Source: Cytauxzoon felis
Lineage: Eukaryota > Apicomplexa > Aconoidasida > Piroplasmida > Theileriidae
Direction of reading: 5' to 3'
Assembly: GCA_020283715.1 (NCBI GenBank)
Contig: JAIQCW010000107.1
Coordinates: 51,066-115,065 of the forward strand
DNA: 64,000 nucleotides
The notes beneath the pieces were generated by a model. That model saw nothing but the letters and a program-made list of their open reading frames with translations, had not been told where the DNA came from and did not search any database. Positions 10,546-21,004 of this stretch are shown piece by piece. A program made the translations under genes and the position numbers. Numbering within the stretch: position 1 is the first letter of the stretch; each line of letters starts with the position of its first letter.

Positions 10546-11833
10546 TTTAAGGTATTTATATTACAATTATTAGGAATTAATCCGGATCATTTCGATACTA
10601 AGAACATTGTGTCACATTCAGAATAAAATAGAAAGATATATTAAGACTGAAATATAAAGATCTATGGATTAATGGATGCATAGCATGTTCATTAATAAAT
10701 TAATCGTTATAAATAAATAAAATAATCTAATAATGCGCCAAAATTTATACATAAATTAGGCATATTTGTATAAGGTGCATATATATAGATAATACAATAT
10801 ACTTTACATTGTCTAACAAATAAAAATCATTAAAATAATAATATTATTTACATACTAACAAAATTTTTAACAAATTGATTATATAATATCGTTTTGTAAT
10901 ATATATAAGCTAAACATCATAAATACTGCAGTAATGATATTTGAAGATTCCATGACAGCAGCATAAAAATTTTGTTAGCGGATTGGTATACACCATTTAT
11001 AATAAAAATTACATGTTATTATATAGTTTACACACAAAATTTATTATCTTTTACAGTCAATTAATTAATTTATACTTTGGATATTTTAAAATATATGAAT
11101 ACATACACTTGGGATCGTTTATATATAATTTTTTCAAATATCAATCAATTAAACGGTTATAAATATACATGGCTATTTTAAACAAGTTTAAAATTATTAA
11201 TGCGGTTTATATATATGTTGATCTTCAGTATTTACAAAAAATAGACGTTCAAATTCAAACGAAGTTTTAATGTGCAGTTATTATTACCATTCTAATGATT
11301 AAATAACCATACACGATCAATCATTACAAATTATTCACGTTAGTTTAATTATATATTATGACATATTAATTTGTTTTTCGTTATCCTGTTGTAGACAAAT
11401 TGATTACATATATAAATATGTATATTATATTTTAAATATTATTACATCAAATTAGTTTCTTAAAGAGTAATCATATTATAATATTATAGGAATGGAAGGA
11501 TCCCTTTGAAGGATTTTATAATAGTTAATCGTTGGAGAAATTGTCCGATTTATATATGTATATATATGTACACGAATCTCTGCCGTTGTTTTCAATTTGT
11601 CACATGTATGGGCCTTAACACGAGCGGTCCTAATTTAAATTGTTTTTGTTACACTGTATTTTTGTTTTGAGCAAGAGATTATTATAATTGTATGATGTAT
11701 AACCTGTATTTAAAATATAAAGCATAATCGCATTTGTGAACTTTGTTCGTTGTCTATCAAAGGTGTTTAATACACTTTCACCTTTGTTGTTAAATAAATT
11801 TAAAAAGATCTTGGATATGTATTATTATTATTC
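10546..11833. other. Long AT-rich intergenic region upstream of the LOTUS gene
   Basis: About 1.3 kb without a convincing coding frame on either strand, divergent between perforin-like gene A and the LOTUS gene. It holds many A/T runs and one perfect short inverted repeat (11758-11786). It is probably the promoter and 5' leader of the downstream gene. I see no RNA gene or mobile element. Confidence 0.5.
11758..11786. repeat. Perfect 8-bp inverted repeat (possible 5' leader hairpin)
   Basis: CAAAGGTG at 11758-11765 pairs perfectly with CACCTTTG at 11779-11786 across a 13-nt loop, 48 bp before the ATG at 11834. It could be a hairpin in the transcript leader or a palindromic protein site; neither is proven. 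Confidence 0.4.
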
Positions 11834-13360
11834 ATGGGATGTTTATGTCATCACGAAGATCATCCAAATTGTCCGAGTAGTATAAAGGATCATTTGTTGT
11901 TGGATGATAATACAATGGTATTGAATGGAAAAGGTACGAACGGTATTACACAATTGGATTTGTTGTGTAAGCCTAGAACTATAGCCGATTTGCGTTACAA
12001 AATCCAACAGAGGAAGGATTTATACATTGATAAAGGTATTGGTATAAAGCGTGAGCATTTTTTACGTAATTTATCTACGGATATAGAAAATCCTGATTCG
12101 AATTCGAGTAATAGTCGTTTTACAGATGAAAATGAATTTCGTGACTATGTAAAGGCTGCTATAAAGGAGATTAATATCCGTGATATGCGATATGAAAAAG
12201 AAAAGCTGATTGATGTTGTTAAGAATAATGAGGAACAATTAACTGAAAGAAAAGGTGGATTAACTTGGGTTAAGACTGGTAATGATTCGTTATTACCATA
12301 TATAGAAAATACTTGGTTAAAACATATGATTGTTATGTTACAATCAGATCCTAAGGCATTGGCTAGTTTTTTTCGTAACTTGGAAAAGTGTCTATATGAT
12401 GCTGTTACATTTTTGTATAATGAAGGAATTAAACCATATTTGGGTGATGTAGCTAACCAAATGAAGCGTTCGATTGCTGATAATTTTTGGAGTGCTGCAG
12501 AGGTTGCTTATGTATCATTGCATTGTCGTGGTACAGTAGAGTTAAAAATTGAACTAAGAGTTAAAGGTGAAATGGGTTGGGTTGTATATTTATTGAAGGA
12601 TCCACCAAATTTTAAAGGTTTTGTTGATACACATAGTACTGTTGATTTATATTCTCCATATCATTGGAGGGCATTAAACAAATTTGCTGTTGAGTTGATG
12701 TCTAATTTATCATCAGAAAGTTCATCACCTGCATTTAGTGGTGGACGTTATGCATTTGCTGAACGTCTTAAGGAGAAGGTTTTTGCATTTAAGAATATGA
12801 GATTAGGTGAAGTTGTACATTTAGTACAATTAGCTATATATAGTGGTGTATTTGTATATGCACAAAGAATATTATTACCTGTTGCTGCATGTGAAAAGAC
12901 AGCTGAAGAATTATTTCCAAAGCCTAAGAAAATTAGACATCCTGTATGTGCTTCTATAGAAGAGGTATTAAAAATTGTATCATTATTAGTAGATAATAGA
13001 AAGAGTGGTCTTGTATTAGCTCAATTAAAACAACAATTTATGTTACAATTTAATAGAGAATTAAATCCATTATCATTTGGTTATAGAAAATTACAAAATT
13101 TATTATTATCTGATACATTTAGTGAACATTATAATTTATTTGTACCTATTGATAGTCCTCATAGAACACATATTCAACATAAAAAATATCCAATACCAAC
13201 TGGTTGTAGAATATTTAAACAATCTAAATTAGCATTTGATCCAGCAAAATTTTGGTCACCACTTGATGATTGGTATGATGAACCAGATCCAGGTATTGTT
13301 TATGATGAGTTACCATATCATATAAAATTTACACTTGAAACTGTATTTGATGAAGAATAA
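11834..13360 (+). CDS. LOTUS/OST-HTH domain protein with OST-HTH-associated region, possibly acylated
   Basis: One intact exon of 508 residues. The C-terminal part (about 374-426, SIEEVLKIVSLLV through RKLQNLLLS) reads as a LOTUS/OST-HTH winged helix, a fold that binds RNA structures or partner helicases. The middle (about 160-350, WLKHMIVMLQ through LPVAAC) has the size and position expected of the OST-HTH-associated domain found with it in apicomplexans. The N-terminus MGCLCHH has Gly2 and Cys3/Cys5, the pattern for myristoylation plus palmitoylation, which would tether it to a membrane. LOTUS proteins in Plasmodium act in sexual development, so a stage-specific RNA role is plausible but inferred. 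It is one of the few unsplit genes here. Confidence 0.75.
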   Translation: MGCLCHHEDHPNCPSSIKDHLLLDDNTMVLNGKGTNGITQLDLLCKPRTIADLRYKIQQRKDLYIDKGIGIKREHFLRNLSTDIENPDSNSSNSRFTDENEFRDYVKAAIKEINIRDMRYEKEKLIDVVKNNEEQLTERKGGLTWVKTGNDSLLPYIENTWLKHMIVMLQSDPKALASFFRNLEKCLYDAVTFLYNEGIKPYLGDVANQMKRSIADNFWSAAEVAYVSLHCRGTVELKIELRVKGEMGWVVYLLKDPPNFKGFVDTHSTVDLYSPYHWRALNKFAVELMSNLSSESSSPAFSGGRYAFAERLKEKVFAFKNMRLGEVVHLVQLAIYSGVFVYAQRILLPVAACEKTAEELFPKPKKIRHPVCASIEEVLKIVSLLVDNRKSGLVLAQLKQQFMLQFNRELNPLSFGYRKLQNLLLSDTFSEHYNLFVPIDSPHRTHIQHKKYPIPTGCRIFKQSKLAFDPAKFWSPLDDWYDEPDPGIVYDELPYHIKFTLETVFDEE

Positions 13361-13397
13361 TTTATATATGATTGAAATATGAAATATATATATAGAA

Positions 13398-13520
13398 GAT
13401 ACTGTACTTCTCATTGCATTCCATGATGCCATGATATGCAATTGTATTCCAGTCATCATGGATATATAAAAGATACGATACTATACTTCTCATTGCATTC
13501 CAGTCATCATGGATATATAA
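13398..13520. repeat. Two-copy direct repeat of about 50 bp
   Basis: A 24-bp core beginning ATTCCAGTCATCATGG is identical at 13446-13469 and 13497-13520. A flanking element (ACTTCTCATTGCATTCCA) also occurs before each core, near 13405 and 13484. It looks like a local duplication downstream of the LOTUS gene, possibly in its 3' UTR. Confidence 0.7.
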
Positions 13521-14149
13521 TTGTATCATTGGAATCAATCAATCAACCATCCATTGATATTAATTACCTTCTACCCATTATAAATGTTATTTTTACACCT
13601 CTTCAATAATCAAATCTCTAGGATAATGGCTAGTAATCAATTTTTAGTCTTTATATAATAAAGTATATAAACATGTTGGAACACTAATGAAAATGATATA
13701 CAAATCATTATGGAATATAATCATAGAGAGAGATTAAATTTCATTGTTTCAATCCATAATTTCAATTGGATATTACTATATTGGTAATATTAAACTAAAT
13801 ATTCATTAGGATTATACACTACAAGACAATTTATTTATTAATTTAACATGTACATTTATATAACAATAAAAATATTAATCATAATTTATTTGATTAAATT
13901 GATGTAACAATGCTCTTATTTCTCTTGTTAAATCTGGATATATAATAACAATGTACATTTGATAATATACATACTTGATAATCCTAATCCAAGTTTGGCA
14001 CTAACCTATGGAGATGATATTTTATGAATTTTGATGCCATGTGATAAATTATGGATACATTTATATATAATGAATAAAGGATAATGTTATTAGAATAATA
14101 TATGATGTTGGGTATACGAGTTGTAGTTTTATTATTATATTATAGAAGA

Positions 14150-14290
14150 ATCAATTATTGATAGACGGACTTCAATTGATAGACGTACATCCATCAATTA
14201 TCAACAGACTTCAATTGATAGACGTACATCCATCATTGATAGAGTACATCCATCAATTATCAACAGGCTTCAATCAATTATCAACATACT
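14150..14290. repeat. Imperfect tandem repeat with GATAGACGTACATCCATCA units
   Basis: Units containing GATAGACGTACATCCATCA, TCAATTATCAACA and ACTTCAATTGATAG recur three to four times with small changes between 14150 and 14290 (for example 14178-14196 and 14217-14235). The array lies just past the 3' end of the Obg gene. Copy number is likely to vary between strains. Confidence 0.75.
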
Positions 14291-14345
14291 GGTATAATAT
14301 TACAATTGAATTCATTTATTTTCATCTATAAATTATATTTTATAT

Positions 14346-15730
14346 TTATAAATTACATACATGTTTATAAAATACATCTGTAATTTGGGCAGATTTATGA
14401 CTAGCAATATCCATTTTGGTCATTACAATACTAAAGGGTTTATTAAATAGATTGTAATCATAATCTTGAATTTGTTTTCTATATAAAATATAAATTACAA
14501 TTAAAATTAAATAACCTTAATATACTAAAATTTTCAAATGGTGTTAATGATGGATTACATGCATCAATAACATATAGTAATACTTTTGTTCTTTCAATAT
14601 GTCTAAGGAATTCTTGTGTTAGATTACATTCTACAATTCCTGGCATATCGGCTACTGATACTGATATACCTGAATATAAATGTTTATTATTTATCTCACA
14701 TTACCATCGGTATATTTAACATGACCTATGAGTGGCGATAATGTAGTAAATGGATATGCTGCAATTTTGGGTGTAGCTCTTGTAATCTGTTTAATATATT
14801 AACTAGGGTACATTGTTTGTAAATATAATTTTTATAGACGTAAAATATATAATCACAGCATGTAGAAAAGATTTATATAGTAATACCATCAGTATAGATA
14901 AAATAAATACAACATACCGAAGATAATAGAGTAGATTTCCCTACATTAGGTAAACCTAATAAACCAACATCTGCTATTGATTTTAATTCCATTTCCTAAT
15001 ATATTACAATCTATATAAATATATCATACATAGTAATTAACTTCAGGTTCAGATCCTGATTCTGATACATATGGATTCCTAATAAATGATTATTAAAACA
15101 TTTATATTATATATACCTCATATTATTACCAACACCACCTTTACCACCAGATGCTAACAAGATTCGTTCATGATCCTATAAATAACAATCTGTGATTATG
15201 TTTTATACCAGTGAATTAATATCAGCAATAAGATTCTTTTCCCATTCTTTACATTGTATACGCCAATTAGTTATGTAATCACAATGATCATATTTATAAA
15301 TTAAAGTACCTAAAGGTACTCGGATTACATAATCATTGCCAGGAATACCACTAGATTTATTACTCTAAATAGAATGAGAAATTTATAAAATTAAAACAAA
15401 CACCACCTATAGATCCATTTGATGCTCTTATAGTTCCTGGTATAGATTTTAAATCAACTCTTTCATCTAATCTTGAAATAGGAGCAACATAGACATTACC
15501 ACCTCTACCACCATCTCCACCGATTGGTAATCCAGGTCCAACTAATTTATGTGAAGAATGTTTAGAAAAAATAAGAGCTCCATCACCACCCTTACCACCA
15601 ATACACTGATTAAATATTAGATTAATAAATATAAAAATACCATAACACGTTTAACATCGACAATAGGCTTAGATATTACATGTCTATGTGAAATTGGTAC
15701 TTTATTAAGGATACTTTTCAATTCTTTCAT
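14346..15730 (-). CDS. Obg/MTG2-family GTPase, organellar
   Basis: Obg GTPases assist large ribosomal subunit assembly; eukaryotic copies work in mitochondria or plastids. From the ATG at 15730 about eight exons read in order: the glycine-rich Obg fold ([48 protein letters not shown]), then the G domain with the P-loop [14 protein letters not shown] near 14950, the DxPG switch as VADMPGI near 14650, and a G4-like TKMD near 14425. The frame stops soon after G4 at 14346, so the usual G5 region and C-terminal extension are short or absent. The N-terminus has no clear signal peptide, which favours the mitochondrion over the apicoplast. Inner splice borders are approximate. Confidence 0.85.
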
Positions 15731-15963
15731 ACATTATTAATTGTCTAGTGTATAAAATTTGTGAGCAAATTCGTTTATTTACACATTGGTAAAAATCAAC
15801 TAATTAAAAACACCAAATTCAATTGTTTATATTATATTTATTTATATTCATTTTTGTATTTTTAAATATATTTAACACTAAAATTTCATATACTACAATC
15901 GTACTGTTTGGTCTAATGTGTAAATTTCTATCATCATAAATTGGTAATAATGACTCGATATAA

Positions 15964-18366
15964 ATGAAAATATATGGAATCCTATCCAATCTGATCTTAT
16001 CCGTTATATTTATAATTAATGATGTACAATCTTATAAAATATTTCGTAAAAATATCAATTTTTCATTTCAACCTAAGAGTTGCAAGAGACATGTTAAATT
16101 AAATACCATATATTCTTATTATGAACCGGATGATGACGATAAAAAAGACATTACAAAGGGAAATGTTGATAACGATTCCGGTGATGATGAATCGGATTCA
16201 TCACAATCATTGTTAGACCGTGAAAGGGATAACATTGAATCCAATCTACGAGACTTAATAAATAAACAATATGAGATTGAACAAGCATCTAATACTAGAG
16301 ATAATATTGAGAAGTATGATTGGTTTTCTGATGAACCATTTGATTCATCTGATGAGGAATTTGCAAGGGAATACTGTGAAATCGTTAAACCTGATGTTAA
16401 ATCGATATATAAAATGTTGGATCCATATGGTTTGAAAGAATATTTGCCTAAGAATATGACCATAGCTGATAAAACATTAGGTAGAGTATACGACGTCGGG
16501 AAACCAATCAACGAATTTGTCGACAATAACAACCTGTATGAACATGAAGATACGAACATAACTATTCAAGACAAACATAAAATCATTGAACCTGTTGACA
16601 CGAATATGGTAGTTGATGATTACACTCCAGAAATCAACCATGAAGATATTGAGGATATTGATAGTGACGATGTAGTACTTGAGGATGAACTTTGTCGCTA
16701 TTTTGTAAAATTACCTACAATTAAATGGACTAATTTAGAAGGTGATGGATATAATAAGGCGATGGATAAATATAAACGATGCAGTGATTATTATAAAAAA
16801 CAGCAATGCGACAACAACGTTACAGATATTAGAACAGTATTTAATTCACCACCACAATCGGAAATTGGTATTAAAGGTAACGATTTACATAATAATGTTG
16901 ATACTCAAGAGGATACAAAGATATGTGGTAATAATAATTCTACATATGATATAAAATACGATTACGCAGATTCATCCAAACTACATGAATTATACATTAA
17001 GGAATATAGACACAGTGATCTTCTTAATGATATTGATTCCTATGTATCAAAGGAATACCCCAAAATTATTCTTGATCTTGTAAAAGAAGATGCTGAGAAA
17101 CCAATCTTTACATTAAACAATATTGTTGACAACAAATCAATGATTGACAAGGAGCTACCTGTTGATACAACAATATATATAGGTATACCCAAAATTATTA
17201 TAAAGGATGACGTTGAAGATTCTACAATCGTAAATCACTCTCTATTTACTCGTAGAAATTATATGGAATCTATTGGGAAAGTTATAAATGACATACCAAT
17301 TGTTGATGGATGCAAAACAGGTATTTTATTATTACCAAATGAGGCAGGTTTTATGGATCAAAATACACGTTACTTGGTTGATGAATTATCAATACATACT
17401 GCATCATTAGTTTTTGTTCCAGACATATCAGACAACCCTACGATTTATAAAATATCATTAAATCGTATAATAAAATTTATGCAATTGGGATTTAATATTG
17501 ATAGAATATGTATAGTAGCTCTGGGTAATCAGGGTTACAAAGTTATAAATTACTTACATGAAATGATGTCTGGACTTGTTTCATTATATAGACGGCAATT
17601 AGATTTAGATGATGACGTTTTAAAATATAAAAGAATAAAAGAATTATTAAATAAACAATCTTTAAATATGATTGATGATATAATTAATGGAATTCAAACC
17701 GCAAAACTTAAGCAAAGTGCTTTGGCAGCTCATCGTGCACGTGATTATAATGTTATTAAACCGCTCGCAAATATTATACAGTCCATAGTATTATTTGATG
17801 TTAGAAATATTAATTTTAAAAAACTAGTAGAAATATCAACACCAATAATGTTATTACAGTCAAATACCAATAAGATTTTTGATAATTTCTTAACATTATA
17901 TGATAACAATGACTTTATGAAGGCCAGGAAAAAAACATTTTCTAGACATATTATACGACCTGTTGATGTATTTCAATATTGTAATGAGAATAAACCCGTT
18001 AACCTTGATGAAATTATTAAGGATGTTCGTTTTGAATATTTGCCAAAGGATGAAGAATGCAAAGACGATATCGACCAATTTCATATACTAACAAAGAACA
18101 GTGGTGTAGATATAACAGTTAATATATATCGCAAAGGAACCGGCTATTATTATATGAAGAAGCCAACTGCCAATAAAGACGAAATGGAGGTATGTTTAAA
18201 CTGATATAAATTTCGCACAAAAACCAATATAAATACGGAAACATTATGTTTAGAAGTTGTAATGTATAATGAACAAAAAATATTTCAACAATACAAATTT
18301 ATTTTGTAGGTGATTGGCGATTCTATAATCAATTGTGCAAATTGGATTCGTAGCTGGACATACTAA
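15964..18366 (+). CDS. Probable apicoplast protein with alpha/beta-hydrolase (dienelactone-hydrolase-like) C-terminus
   Basis: A 746-residue frame is extended by a 3' exon (about 18310-18366) once the intron after EMEV is removed. The N-terminus is a signal peptide (MKIYGILSNLILSVIFI) followed by a basic, acid-free stretch (about residues 24-45), the bipartite leader used for apicoplast import. Residues 50-400 are acidic, low complexity and probably disordered. The last 300 residues resemble a dienelactone-hydrolase-type fold: TGILLLPNEAGF, a helix, IDRICIVALGNQGY, and STPIMLLQSNTNKIF. The position of the usual nucleophile (GxS/CxG) reads L-G-N-Q-G near residue 522, so classical catalysis is doubtful. 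Fold and destination are inferred. Confidence 0.6.
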
Positions 18367-18420
18367 TAAAATTACATATCGCATAATTTAAAATATTATT
18401 TTTGTATTATATATATAGTA

Positions 18421-19168
<748 letters not shown>

Positions 19169-19245
19169 TAAAACCATATAGACTAACCATGACTTAATTT
19201 AGAATGATAATTAGTAATAATTCGGTTAATATTTTTAATTTGATT

Positions 19246-20096
19246 TTATGAATTGGATTGAATAGACTGTTTTAGCTTATTCATCTCTTTCTTGAAGTGA
19301 TTGGAATCATAACGCCTATCTTCGTAAAAAATATCACCTAATGGTATACTATAACATTTCTTGTCCGAGCAGTCAGTACGATAATCTACATAAGTAATAT
19401 TACAAATATATATTAACATACACAACTCAAATGTTCCTAATCTCCAATTAACATTCGTCCATAGAAGCACAGTTAAATTCTATATAAATATAAACAACTC
19501 ATAGTAAACATACATTGAGATATAAACGGTATAAGGCACCTTTGAGTAATATCTTCTCGTAAAGTGTAATCATGAGCAATATAGAAAAGAATAGAGCCTA
19601 TAATATATTATAATATTAAAAATGATAGATATAAAGTAGAAACAAGTGATTGAATGGATATAGCATCTGTCTAATATAATTGTACTATAGAATAAACGCA
19701 AATTATTATACATTATTAAACACATAGATTTATACTTACAACAAAAGCTCTTAATTTAGTTATAGAATTCTCTATATGAACATAAAATGTTCCATATGCA
19801 CCGATACAATTGAGCAGAAAGTATACAAATATCCTTATATAAGAGACAGAATTATCCTCTCTAAATCCAACATCCCTTAAAGCCTAAATAGTTATTTAAT
19901 ATAATTAATGTTAGATAACGTATTTATAACGAACTACAAGTGTATTCGTATACATCAATCTCTGAATATCGTTAACTGAATACAAATCACCAACAGTTAC
20001 TATAATTAATAATCATTAATTTAAATCAAATATACAATTTTCTTCATCATCATCATCTACATTATCATATGAAATATTTTTATTACGATGCGCCAT
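19246..20096 (-). CDS. SPC25-like signal peptidase complex subunit (multi-exon membrane protein)
   Basis: From the ATG at 20096 the exons read: an acidic start (NVDDDDEEN), a cytosolic part (LYSVNDIQRLMYTNTL), RDVGFREDN and a membrane segment (VSLIRIFVYFLLNCIGAYG). After a short charged loop comes a second membrane segment (LVSTLYLSFLIGSILFYIAH), and then a C-terminal cytosolic part (LTVLLWTNVNWRLGTFEL, CYSIPLGDIFYED, HFKKEMNKL). Two close hairpin helices between cytosolic domains, ending in an F-x-ED...F...L motif, is the layout of SPC25. It binds the translocon side of signal peptidase in other eukaryotes. Sequence identity is low and the call rests on topology and spacing. It is divergent from the VPS20-type gene, 86 bp apart. 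Confidence 0.5.
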
Positions 20097-20182
20097 TTTA
20101 TATACTAAATGTAAAGTGGAACATTGAAACAAAATTCACGACACAAATACTCATACCACTATATATACGTTTATATTATAAA

Positions 20183-20890
20183 ATGTCATGCCTAAATATT
20201 TTAAATAAATTTTGCAGGCCTAAATTTAGCATAAAATCCCAATTACTTGAACTTAAGGGTCAACGAGGTACATACTTCGTATTTATCTTATAATGTTTTA
20301 GACGATTTGGACCATTATAAAGTTATACTAGAAGATCGCATGTCGAAATTAACACAAGAATCCCTAGTTTATGCTAGAAAAGGTGATAATGAGAGTGCCA
20401 TATTCACGTTAAGGAGAAAAGCACTAATCAAAAAACAAGTTATTATAATTGACGAATACATCATCAAACTACTTAGCGTTATATCTGATACGGAGATGGC
20501 AAAAGTAAGTATATGTTATATAATTGAAACATCATATAGATACAATTGGATGTGGTAGAACATTTAAAACTTGGCGCCAAACTGATGGCCACGATTTCCA
20601 AGGAAATAAAAAGTAAAGATATAGATTCAATACACGAAATAGAATCACAATGTTTAGAAGATATGGCTAATGCCATGGGTGTATATAATTACCAATATTC
20701 ATCCGAAACGGATGAATCTGTGTTATTAAAAGAACTTGATGATCTGGTTCATGATGTTAAAGATGACAATCAATTTATCAATAATAGACATATTGCATCA
20801 CAATACAAACAGACAAACATGAATAAAAATATTGTTAATAACGTCACTATACATGAATGTGACATAAACAACGAACCCATTTTAATGTAA
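20183..20890 (+). CDS. VPS20: ESCRT-III protein of the VPS20/CHMP6 type
   Basis: Snf7-family proteins polymerise on membranes for vesicle budding and scission. The start at 20183 gives MSCLNILNKF, a short basic leader with Cys3 rather than the usual myristoylated Gly2. After a 35-nt intron the family helix follows (LLELKGQRDDLDHYKVILED, AIFTLRRKALIKKQ), then the second helical region after an intron near 20505 (LDVVEHLKLGAKLMATISKE) and an acidic C-terminus (LLKELDDLVHDV). The LxLKxQRDxL...Y motif and length (about 215 residues) favour VPS20/CHMP6 over SNF7/CHMP4. Piroplasms are thought to have few ESCRT-III genes, so it may also serve other roles. Confidence 0.72.
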
Positions 20891-21004
20891 TGACATAGAC
20901 AATGATAATACAATATATATAACAATTAAATATGAATACTTATTTTAGAAAATTAATATTTAAATCCTAATCTAAATACTACATTAATTAGCCTTTTTAA
21001 TATT

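Larger units (their letters stand above)
13361..14345. other. Intergenic region with two patches of short repeats
   Basis: About 985 bp between the convergent LOTUS and Obg genes. No coding frame is supported. It contains the repeat patches at 13398-13520 and 14150-14290, described separately; the rest is AT-rich unique sequence. Confidence 0.5.

Noticed and set aside
16119..16559. 146-residue minus-strand frame rich in Ser.
   Set aside because: It is the antisense shadow of the Asp-rich region of the hydrolase-like gene.
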